Positions 1 through 6,386 of a stretch of 7,066 nt of DNA are shown here, in pieces; the first letter of the stretch is position 1, and every line of letters begins with the position of its first letter. The stretch comes from Chth-196 sp044376515 (GTDB lineage Bacteria; Verrucomicrobiota; Verrucomicrobiia; Chthoniobacterales; Chthoniobacteraceae), in NCBI GenBank assembly GCA_044376515.1, contig JBILKV010000225.1, positions 1 to 7,066 of the forward strand, read 5' to 3'. A program made the translations under genes and the position numbers. The notes under the pieces are model-generated. The model was given only the letters and a program-made list of their open reading frames with translations. It did not search any database and was not told where the DNA came from.

Positions 1-1
1 C

Positions 2-646
2 GAACAGGGTCCAGGTGTCCACGACGGTGACCTGCGAATCGCCGCGGACGGTGTTTTCATAGAGCGCGTTGACCGCCTTGATCGCCTCGCTGGGGCGCTT
101 TTTTTCGGGGCTGCTTGGGAAGACGCGGCACAGGACCACGGGAACCTTCGGGTTGTGCGCCTTGATTGCGGAAAAGATTTTTTCGAAGTTGCGGCCGATC
201 GCGTCGGCCGGGACGCCAACCTCAATATCGTTGGTGCCCAACAGCAGGACGATGCCTTTCGGATTGAGCGAAAGTACGTCCTCCTGCAACCGGATGAGCA
301 TGCCACGCGTGGTGTCCCCGCCGATTCCGCGGTTGGCGAGCTTCATGCCCGGGAAGAGCCCTTTGAAGTCCGCCCCCCAGCCTTGGGTGATGGAGTCTCC
401 GAGAAACACGATGGCGCCCTGATCCTGCTGGATGCGCTGCGACCATTCCTTTCGGGCGTCGTGCCAGCGTTTCACGTAGCCGTCGTACCGGCGCAGCGCG
501 CCCTCACCGGGGAGGGATGTCTCTTCCGCAGTGGAGGGCAGCGTCCAGCGGTCCGGCTGGGCGGTTTGTCCGCGAAGCGGGGACACATTCCCCAGCGTGA
601 TGGCGGCCAGGATCAGTGAGGGAGCGAGAATGCGGGGAAGGAACAT
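2..646 (-). CDS. Exported SGNH/GDSL-family hydrolase, PAF-acetylhydrolase-like (3' end cut by window edge)
   Basis: Only the first 215 residues are in the window. Residues 1 to about 27 look like a Sec signal peptide: Arg5, a hydrophobic core (LAPSLILAAITLG), then a likely cleavage near RGQ-TAQ. The SGNH blocks appear in order: block I GDSIT at 83-87 with nucleophile Ser85, block II in GIGGDTT at 107-113, and block III GTND at 137-140 with Asn139. Block V, the D-x-x-H with the catalytic His, would lie beyond the left edge. The wording resembles PAF-acetylhydrolase-like esterases that act on acetyl or acyl esters of lipids or glycans; the substrate cannot be read from sequence. The start at 646 is chosen because it gives a clean signal peptide. 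In-frame ATGs at 697 and 712 would add 17 or 22 residues, and none of the three has a good ribosome binding site. It lies 167 nt downstream of the chaperone operon on the same strand, so read-through is possible. Confidence 0.88.
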   Translation of the reverse strand, partial: MFLPRILAPSLILAAITLGNVSPLRGQTAQPDRWTLPSTAEETSLPGEGALRRYDGYVKRWHDARKEWSQRIQQDQGAIVFLGDSITQGWGADFKGLFPGMKLANRGIGGDTTRGMLIRLQEDVLSLNPKGIVLLLGTNDIEVGVPADAIGRNFEKIFSAIKAHNPKVPVVLCRVFPSSPEKKRPSEAIKAVNALYENTVRGDSQVTVVDTWTLF

Positions 647-813
647 ACCGGTGGGAGAAGTGGAGGGGTTCGGGTTTTGGGGGTATCCGCCGGACATGGC
701 GGAGGTTTCCATCAGAGCACAACGCCGCAGGCTGCGGGTTGAAAGCGGATTTTCGATGGTGACCGGGAAAAGGTGGAAGGGTTCGGCTCAAAGCCGCAGG
801 GCACCGGCCCCGT
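647..813. other. Intergenic region with three short GC-rich hairpins
   Basis: This gap lies between the last gene of the chaperone operon and the hydrolase gene. It holds three perfect short inverted repeats: TCCGCC/GGCGGA (686-691 with 698-703, loop 6), CCGCA/TGCGG (725-729 with 733-737, loop 3) and CGGCT/AGCCG (784-788 with 792-796, loop 3). The last lies 18 nt beyond the zinc-ribbon stop codon, which suits a transcription end, but no T-run follows it on the minus strand. It is therefore at most a weak or factor-dependent terminator. I see no convincing promoter boxes and no RNA gene. The right part is also open in the hydrolase frame, up to a stop codon at 788-790, so a longer hydrolase N-terminus cannot be fully excluded. 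Confidence 0.4.
784..796 (-). terminator. Weak candidate terminator hairpin after the chaperone operon
   Basis: A 5-bp perfect stem with a 3-nt loop (CGGCT, CAA, AGCCG on the plus strand) sits 18 nt downstream of the stop codon of the last operon gene. On the transcribed minus strand the stem is followed by AACCCTTCC, not a U-tract, so it does not meet the usual intrinsic-terminator pattern. The placement is suggestive; the structure is marginal. Confidence 0.2.
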
Positions 814-1107
814 TTATTGCGGACCTTGCGCCTGTGCGTGCCAGTAACTGGCAGAGGCGAAGTCGCCCGTGCCGAGGGCGGCGATAAATGCCAGTTTGGC
901 TGCGTCGCGGGAGTGGATCTTTTCCCAAGATTGGCAGGCGAAAGTAAGGGCAGAGGCGGAGTGCCCCTGACGGAGCAGCATGGCTGCCCGGGTGAGGTCG
1001 TCTGCGGCGGTGTCCCGGATCGTGAGGAGCAGGGACAGATCCGAACCGCAGCGGGGGCACTCCGGTTCGGTGGTGAGTTTGGCGCAGCTGGGGCACTTGA
1101 GTTCCAC
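814..1107 (-). CDS. Small zinc-ribbon protein with TPR-like helices, last gene of the HSP70 operon
   Basis: This 97-aa protein starts with GTG at 1107, only 3 nt after the HSP70 stop codon. The start is supported by a strong GGAGG eight nt upstream, lying inside the end of the HSP70 gene. The N-terminus carries two CxxC pairs, Cys5/Cys8 (CPSC) and Cys17/Cys20 (CPRC), spaced like a zinc ribbon. Residues from about 33 to 95 are Ala-rich and amphipathic, with a rhythm like two TPR-type helix pairs (AAMLLRQGHSASAL and AALGTGDFASASYWHAQA). There is no signal peptide or membrane segment, so it is probably cytoplasmic. I do not recognise a named family. The combination suggests a protein-protein adaptor, and its position suggests it works with the HSP70 just upstream. 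Zinc binding is inferred from the cysteines only. Confidence 0.85.
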   Translation of the reverse strand: MELKCPSCAKLTTEPECPRCGSDLSLLLTIRDTAADDLTRAAMLLRQGHSASALTFACQSWEKIHSRDAAKLAFIAALGTGDFASASYWHAQAQGPQ

Positions 1108-1110
1108 GGG

Positions 1111-2886
1111 TTAGTCCTCCAGGTAAAAGACAAGGTCGCTCAGTGCGTCGTTGTGTTCCCTGAGCTTTTGCCAGTCACCCGATTTGATTGCGTCGGTGCT
1201 CTGTTGCAGGTGTTCGCGGACATCGGCGGCGTCCTCTTCATTGAGGGCGTTTGCCAACAGCGCCTCGGCCCGCTGGCGCAGTTCCTTGGCCTCTGCGAGG
1301 AGTTGCTTGTCGGCCGGCCCGGTGGCGGCTTCGTCTCGGCCCGCGGCGGCGCGGTCACTTGAAGGAGTACCTTCCCCGGCAGCGGTGGCATTGTGTTCGA
1401 GGAGCCCCTGGATGTTTGCGCGTGCCGACTCGATGTCAAAGGCGACCCCCTTTTCGTTGATGTCCATGGTCACTGTCTTGCTCAGGCCGGTAATCTTCTC
1501 CAGAGCCGTGACTTTCAAGAGGCCGCTCAGATCAAGGCTGAAGGTCGCGAGCAACGGGTTTCCCTCAGGGACCTGCGCCAGGCCGTGGACTTTGAAGCTG
1601 CCTACAAGGGTGTTTTCCTCAGGATCAATGGACTCGCCCTCGTACACGACCATTTCGACGGTTTCCTGATTGTCGAAAACGGTTCGGAACAACTCGGATT
1701 TGGTGGCGGGCAGGGGGGTGTTGCGGCGGATAATCGGCGAGCAGCGCAGCACCGGCTCCAGTTCGTAGCGCTCCAGCACGCTCAAACTCAGAGTGTGGGC
1801 AGCGATGTCGACCAGAACAGGGTGGGTTTGCTCGCCGGCAATCGATGCCGCGCAAATGCCGGCCCCGAGCGCCACAATCAGGTCGGGGTTCACTTCGGAA
1901 CGCGGTTCGTGTCCGAGGAAATCTTCGAGCAGCCTGTGGACGGTTGGTGAACGGGTGGCACCCCCTACCAGCAGCACCTTGGAGAGCTCGCCGGTGGAAA
2001 CGCCAGCGTCCTTGAGGCTTTTTTGGACGCAATCGAGCGTTTTGTGCAGGAGGGGTTCAACCAACCGGTTGAAGGTCTCTCGCTCCAACTCCTCCTGCAG
2101 GTGGCGGTCTCCGTGGATGAACTCTTCCTCCACCTTGGTATAGGGGGCATCCGAAAGCTGGCATTTCGCCCGTTCCAGCGAAACTTTCAAGCGGCGGTCG
2201 GTCCTGAGCTCCCCGCCGAGCGATTCCCGTTCCTTCTTGAGAAACAGCGACTTGACGTGGTCGACGAGCAAAAGGTCGAAGTCGTCTCCGCCAAGGTGCG
2301 TGTCGCCCCGGCTGGCCTTGACCTCGACCACGCCACTTTCGATCTGGACCACCGAGACGTCGAAGGTGCCTCCTCCCAGGTCGTAGACCAGTACCTTCTC
2401 GGTCTCATTCCTGCCCGCGCTGTAGGCCAGAGCGGCCGCCGTGGGTTCGTTGATGATCCGGACCACTTCCAATCCCGCCAGGCTTCCCGCATCCTTGGTG
2501 GCCTTTCTCTGGCTTTCGTCAAAGAACGCCGGCACCGTGATGACTGCCTTGCGGATTGGCGTCCCCAGATGGGCTTCGGCCTCCTCCTTCAACCGGCGGA
2601 GGATGAAACTGGAAATCTCTTCCGGACTGTAGGCGGCGTCACCCAGGCGCACCTGCGTCTTCTGCCCCATCAAACGCTTGACCGAGAGGACCGTGGATTC
2701 CGGCGCAGCGACCAGCATGTTGCGCGCAGCGGCGCCGACGATGAGCTTGCCGGCGGGATCCAGCGCAACACACGAGGGCATGGTGGACTGGCCGTCGATG
2801 GGAATGATCTGGGGAACGCCGTCCTTGACGTAGGCAACCGCGGAGTTGGTGGTGCCCAGATCGATGCCGATGATGATTTCTTTCAT
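1111..2886 (-). CDS. HSP70-family chaperone, HscC-like branch
   Basis: This 591-aa ATP-dependent chaperone has the full HSP70 layout. Nucleotide-binding motifs are IDLGTTNS at 8-15, the catalytic Lys70 in SVKRLMG, INEPTAAALAY at 145-155, DLGGGTFDVSV at 169-179 and LLVGGATRSPTV at 305-316. A linker (HPVLVDI, 355-361) leads to the substrate-binding beta domain, about 362-475. A short helical lid follows a low-complexity Ala/Gly stretch near 500-525. It is shorter than E. coli DnaK (638 aa). About 25 residues are missing from subdomain IB after Lys70, and the lid lacks a long disordered tail. The short IB loop, the LRRLKEEAE stretch and SPIIRRNT (383-390) recall E. coli HscC more than DnaK; this is from memory, not an alignment. 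The ATG overlaps the GrpE-like stop codon as ATGA. Key ATPase residues look intact, so it should be active. Probably cytoplasmic; client unknown. Confidence 0.95.
   Translation of the reverse strand: MKEIIIGIDLGTTNSAVAYVKDGVPQIIPIDGQSTMPSCVALDPAGKLIVGAAARNMLVAAPESTVLSVKRLMGQKTQVRLGDAAYSPEEISSFILRRLKEEAEAHLGTPIRKAVITVPAFFDESQRKATKDAGSLAGLEVVRIINEPTAAALAYSAGRNETEKVLVYDLGGGTFDVSVVQIESGVVEVKASRGDTHLGGDDFDLLLVDHVKSLFLKKERESLGGELRTDRRLKVSLERAKCQLSDAPYTKVEEEFIHGDRHLQEELERETFNRLVEPLLHKTLDCVQKSLKDAGVSTGELSKVLLVGGATRSPTVHRLLEDFLGHEPRSEVNPDLIVALGAGICAASIAGEQTHPVLVDIAAHTLSLSVLERYELEPVLRCSPIIRRNTPLPATKSELFRTVFDNQETVEMVVYEGESIDPEENTLVGSFKVHGLAQVPEGNPLLATFSLDLSGLLKVTALEKITGLSKTVTMDINEKGVAFDIESARANIQGLLEHNATAAGEGTPSSDRAAAGRDEAATGPADKQLLAEAKELRQRAEALLANALNEEDAADVREHLQQSTDAIKSGDWQKLREHNDALSDLVFYLED
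1116..1120 (-). promoter_or_regulatory. Strong Shine-Dalgarno site for the zinc-ribbon gene
   Basis: The minus strand reads GGAGG here, followed by an 8-nt spacer and then the GTG at 1107. The site lies within the final codons of the HSP70 gene, so its use is probably coupled to HSP70 translation. It decides the GTG start, and it is the only textbook ribosome binding site I see in the operon. Confidence 0.75.
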
Positions 2887-3626
2887 AGAGAGGCTTTGCT
2901 GATTTTGACTTCCGCAGGGCGCAGCACGTTGTTCTGCCAGAGGTATCCCGGTTGGATTTCTTCCAAAACGGTGTAGGCAGGAAGCTCGGAGGACTCGGAA
3001 CTGACCGCGACCATGGTGTTTGGGTCGAAGGTTTTGCCGGCAGTCGAAATCTTTTCAAGGCCGGCGGACACGAGCAAGCGCTCCAGGTGCCCCAGCAGGA
3101 TGTCCACCGCCTGCCGGTTTCCGTCCCAAGCCGAGGTCCAGGGCTTGATGAACAGTTTGTCGAATCCGCCAAAGGTGGGCCCCGGGGGCTTGCCCATGGC
3201 GGAGGCGAGGCGCCGCACGCGGTCGAGGAGTTCTGCCAACTGCAGGCAGTGGGAGCGGGGCAGGCCGGCTTCCTTCAGCGGCGCCAGTTGCTCCTTGAGG
3301 CGGCCGAACTCCGAGTGAAACCGGGCGAGCGTTTCTCCAAACTGCGAGAAGACCTCGGCCGCCTTCCGGTTTCCTTTGCGGTTTTCCGCGCGCAGCGCGC
3401 TGAGCTCGGCAAAGACGGAAAAGTCATCGGCTTCGGGGCTTTCAAAAGCCTCCGGTTCCGGGATTTCTTCGATTTCGCGGAGCCATTCCTCAAATTGGGC
3501 GCGGGCCTGCTGTTTCCATTCCTCAAGGGCGGTCTCGCTGTCTGGAGGATCGGTGGGCTCCGTGCGCTCTGAAAGCTCTGCGGAAGGGCTGTTGGGATCG
3601 TGGTCGGGGTCTAGGTCTTCAAGCAT
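2883..3626 (-). CDS. Divergent GrpE-like nucleotide exchange factor
   Basis: This 247-aa protein is recognisable as GrpE family by its C-terminal beta domain. FDPNTMVAV (200-208) matches the family's FDP-x-x-H-x-A pattern with the His replaced by Met. TVLEEIQPGYLWQNNVLRPAEVKI (219-242) matches the conserved T-V-x-E-x-x-x-x-GY and VLRPA-x-V core. Residues 1-68 are acidic and Pro/Glu-rich. A long helical part follows (about 75-145), as in the GrpE coiled-coil dimer stalk, with AELLDRVRRLA (131-141) in place of the usual LP-x-LDNLERAL. It is longer than the usual GrpE of about 190 aa. GrpE proteins release ADP from HSP70, and this one is probably dedicated to the HSP70 encoded directly downstream, with which it shares an ATGA overlap. 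Its start lies 16 nt inside the J-protein gene with no clear Shine-Dalgarno site, suggesting translational coupling. Likely a paralogue of a housekeeping GrpE elsewhere. Confidence 0.88.
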   Translation of the reverse strand: MLEDLDPDHDPNSPSAELSERTEPTDPPDSETALEEWKQQARAQFEEWLREIEEIPEPEAFESPEADDFSVFAELSALRAENRKGNRKAAEVFSQFGETLARFHSEFGRLKEQLAPLKEAGLPRSHCLQLAELLDRVRRLASAMGKPPGPTFGGFDKLFIKPWTSAWDGNRQAVDILLGHLERLLVSAGLEKISTAGKTFDPNTMVAVSSESSELPAYTVLEEIQPGYLWQNNVLRPAEVKISKASL

Positions 3627-3916
3627 TCGCGTAAATAGTGAAGCATCGCCTCGGGTTTGAGCGGTTCCGGGGTCGGCAGTTCGTTGCAGTGGGCGGCTAC
3701 GGCTCCGACCGGGGTGTTTCCCTGGGAGGATGCGTCGAGCAGAAAGTGTTGCAAGCGATCCCTATGGGTCGCCACCTGTTGATAGGCATTCGTGAGCGCC
3801 TGAAAACGGTCCGGTTCCCGCTCCGGGGTGTGCCTGCGGACGCCCTTAAGGTAAGCCTCCCGGATTTCGGCATCGGTAGCCGTTTGGGCAACTCCAAGGA
3901 CAGTGTAGGGGCTCAT
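3611..3916 (-). CDS. Small J-domain protein with a non-canonical HPD motif
   Basis: This 101-aa protein is little more than a J domain. It opens with SPYTVLGV (2-9, helix I), then TDAEIREAYLKGVRR (14-28, helix II) and FQALTNAYQQV (38-48, helix III), the usual J-domain order. Ungapped alignment from helix II places H-T-P-E (29-32) where DnaJ has Y-H-P-D. The catalytic HPD thus becomes T-P-E, and the loop to helix III is shortened. HPD normally triggers HSP70 ATP hydrolysis. I recall bacterial J-like proteins with x-P-P-E at this site, so this is probably a subfamily trait, not a broken gene. Residues after about 60 are short and without a recognised domain. The start at 3916 is chosen because the J domain begins there; the frame stays open upstream to 4129, but that part overlaps the preceding gene. 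It follows that gene by 31 nt and overlaps the GrpE-like start by 16 nt. Confidence 0.88.
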   Translation of the reverse strand: MSPYTVLGVAQTATDAEIREAYLKGVRRHTPEREPDRFQALTNAYQQVATHRDRLQHFLLDASSQGNTPVGAVAAHCNELPTPEPLKPEAMLHYLRECLKT

Positions 3917-3947
3917 AAGCTCGGTTCGAACGGGAGTGGGGTTGAGG

Positions 3948-6386
3948 TTAAAGCAGATCGAGTTGCACTGGCGGGTGCAAGGGTTCCGGAGCGGGTTGCT
4001 GCGCTTCAATTTTACGCCCCTTTCGTTTCGGAGCGCCCTTTGGGCCACTTTCCGGGGCTGCGGTCGGTGCGGGCTTTTTACGTGGCTTTGGCTTTCGCGG
4101 GGCCGGTGTCTGCTTTTCCCAAGCAACATCGTAAACCAAAAGCTGGGATATCCGTCTCAGCTCGGCCGCAATGAATTTGAGCGCCTCCTTGTCCCCGGTC
4201 TCCGTGGCGTTCTCCATGAATTTTTTCATTTTTCCCATCTGGAGTCGCGGGTTGTCGTTCGAGGAGAGCGAGTATTTGGCGGCCTTGAATAAAATTCTTC
4301 CCGGCACTTTCTTGACGCCTGTTTTCGAGAGGTCCTTCGCAAGCTGGGTCATCATGGAGTTTGCAAGAGCCACGGAGAGAACGGAAGCCGCCTCGCTTTC
4401 CGAGAAGTCCTCGGCCGACAGCGGGCGCAGGGCAAGAGCCACCGCGATTTCCTCATCTATCCAGGTTTCGAGCGCAAACTTCAGCCTCCAGTTTCGGATG
4501 TGAAGCAACAGGCCCAGCAGCCTCGATCGGTCCGAGGTGGAGCGCAGCGGGTGTTCTGAAATTTTTTGCAGCAAGTTGCTTCTGCGGCTGGATTTCTTTG
4601 ACCAGATCCGCAGGCAGGCCTGTTGCATCAGCCAGAGCGCCGGCTTGAAGTCGGAGGCGGCGAGGACCTCGGTGAGCATGGCCTCGCCCGTCTTTGGATC
4701 TCCATAAAGGTTTTCGAGCACTCCTTGTCGGACCCGTGCGTACTCGAGGGACCTGTGTGGATTGTGGGAGCGGTCGAGCACCTCCAATTTGAGTCGCTGG
4801 AATTCCAAGCGCCCGTCGACTGGGCTGCCGCTGGCGTAGTAGGCGGCGGCTGAAAAGACGAGGGAATGAGCGAAATTTTCGGTCACCTCGGGATCGTGGG
4901 GGTCGAGCGAGCGGGCGAGCCCGAGGTATGAGGAGGCGAGGTGATGATCCGGGGGTTGGGATTCCGAGTGGATTTCGCCGGCCAGAAGAAACGCCTTCTT
5001 CTCGTGTTTAAAACGCTTGCACAGCTCCTCCGCTGCTTGAGCGGCAAGGCTTTTTTCGAAACGCTTCCCGAGGAGTGAAACGCGGGCGAAATTGGTATCC
5101 CAGTCGTCGGGCGTGTAGCTGATGCTGTGGTCGAGAAAGCTGAGGGCGCAATCGGCGAGGTGTTTCAGGAGGTCCTCCCCTTCACCCTCCTTTTCAGCTT
5201 CTTCGAGGTCGAAAAGCACGACCTCGGTAAGTTTTTGGTAACCGAAAGACAGCACCTCTGGGAGCGCTGGGAAGGGTGCTTTGTGAAGCTCCTTGAGTCT
5301 TTCCAGATACAACTGGGGAGCCACCCTCCTGCGTCCATTGACCGCCGCGCGAAACAACGAAATAGCGATGCAGCAGCCCTCCATGTCGCTTTTCAGGGGG
5401 CCATGTAAGAGCAGGTCATCGAGTTGCACCAGAAAGGAGTCGCGCGCTGAAATCCCCATGGTGCTGCCCTTGAAGTAGAAGTCCGAGAGGGCGCGGCCCA
5501 TCCCGTCCTCGAGTGTTGGGAACATCGGCAAGGCGCGCATTTCACGGTACGAGTCCTTGTATTTGCCGGCCTTCCATAGCGCCTCCGCGCGCTCTAACGC
5601 AGCTACGCAGGAGGCCTGTCCGAGGAGGCGGAGGCCGCCGTGAAGCATTTGCGACCGGACCGGTGGGGACGCCTCTTGCAGCGCTTTTTCGCCCGACAAA
5701 AAGAAGGCGTACCCGCGGGCAGCCCGCGTAGGCGCACCGTATTCCGGCAGCATGGCGAAAAGCGTTCGCGCTTTGTCCCGCATCCCTGTGTGAAAGGCGG
5801 CCAGTCCTTTGAGGAAGGTTTTCCACGGGGCGAACATGGAACCCGCACCCAGAGGTCTGAGTTTTGCCGCCAGCGCGTCAAACCGACTGGCGCTCAGATC
5901 TTCAAACGCCCCGAGGATCGCTCCGGCCTCCTGTGCGAGAGGTTCGGGAAAGGCCGCCACCTGCTCTGCGGCCGGGGCCGCCAGTACAATCGCGTCGGCG
6001 AGGAGCGCCTTTCGCTCGGCACGGAGGGAGGCGGCGGACGACTTCCACAGGGCGACCCCGCTGCGAAGCGCCTCGGACCAGTTCCGGCCCTTGACGGCGA
6101 GCTCCAGATCCAGCTCGTGGAGAACTTCAGGGGAGGCGATTGTGTTGAGATAGGTCCGCACCTGCTCGGCTTCGGAGCACTGTCCCTTCTCGATCATCTG
6201 AAGCGCCAGTCCGCGGTTGGATTCGACCAGCCCCCCGAGAAAACGGGTTCGGTCGGTTTTACAAAGTTCCTTGTAAAGGTCCCTCGCTTTGCGGAATTGT
6301 CCGGCGGCAAGTGCCTCCGCAGCCTGGCTTTCCTTGTCCTGCGGGCCGGCGTTGGGCCCGCCGCGAGGGTGGTGCGTCTTTGCCAT
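3948..6386 (-). CDS. Large TPR-like helical-repeat protein of unknown function, first gene of the HSP70 operon
   Basis: This 812-aa protein is predicted cytoplasmic, with no signal peptide or clear membrane segment. It is rich in Ala, Leu and Glu. Helical-hairpin repeats of TPR type include AAEALAAGQFRKARDLYKEL (22-41), about 161-213 with AAFHTGMRDKARTLFAML, and LERAEALWKAGKYKDSYREM near 264-283. Further helices run to about residue 750. The last 50 residues are a disordered, Lys/Arg/Pro/Ala-rich tail (from about 762) ending in QLDLL. I do not recognise a named family. The start at 6386 gives a sensible hydrophilic N-terminus and has AAAGGA 12 nt upstream, a rather long spacing. The frame stays open to 7058 only because it runs antisense to murJ. 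Leading an operon with J, GrpE and HSP70 genes, it may be a scaffold, substrate receptor or client of that chaperone. Confidence 0.85.
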   Translation of the reverse strand: MAKTHHPRGGPNAGPQDKESQAAEALAAGQFRKARDLYKELCKTDRTRFLGGLVESNRGLALQMIEKGQCSEAEQVRTYLNTIASPEVLHELDLELAVKGRNWSEALRSGVALWKSSAASLRAERKALLADAIVLAAPAAEQVAAFPEPLAQEAGAILGAFEDLSASRFDALAAKLRPLGAGSMFAPWKTFLKGLAAFHTGMRDKARTLFAMLPEYGAPTRAARGYAFFLSGEKALQEASPPVRSQMLHGGLRLLGQASCVAALERAEALWKAGKYKDSYREMRALPMFPTLEDGMGRALSDFYFKGSTMGISARDSFLVQLDDLLLHGPLKSDMEGCCIAISLFRAAVNGRRRVAPQLYLERLKELHKAPFPALPEVLSFGYQKLTEVVLFDLEEAEKEGEGEDLLKHLADCALSFLDHSISYTPDDWDTNFARVSLLGKRFEKSLAAQAAEELCKRFKHEKKAFLLAGEIHSESQPPDHHLASSYLGLARSLDPHDPEVTENFAHSLVFSAAAYYASGSPVDGRLEFQRLKLEVLDRSHNPHRSLEYARVRQGVLENLYGDPKTGEAMLTEVLAASDFKPALWLMQQACLRIWSKKSSRRSNLLQKISEHPLRSTSDRSRLLGLLLHIRNWRLKFALETWIDEEIAVALALRPLSAEDFSESEAASVLSVALANSMMTQLAKDLSKTGVKKVPGRILFKAAKYSLSSNDNPRLQMGKMKKFMENATETGDKEALKFIAAELRRISQLLVYDVAWEKQTPAPRKPKPRKKPAPTAAPESGPKGAPKRKGRKIEAQQPAPEPLHPPVQLDLL

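Noticed and set aside
504..1133. Minus-strand open frame of 209 codons spanning the zinc-ribbon gene, the gap and the hydrolase start
   Set aside because: It is a Pro/Ser/Arg-rich shadow that conflicts with two better genes in other frames, each supported by motifs and a signal peptide or ribosome binding site.
2023..2976. Plus-strand open frame of 317 codons across the HSP70 gene
   Set aside because: It is antisense to an unmistakable HSP70 and the GrpE-like end, and its translation shows no domain or motif.
3917..4129. Upstream extension of the J-domain protein by 71 residues
   Set aside because: It overlaps the end of the helical-repeat gene and is Arg/Pro-rich. J domains of this type start within a few residues of the SPYTVLGV helix.
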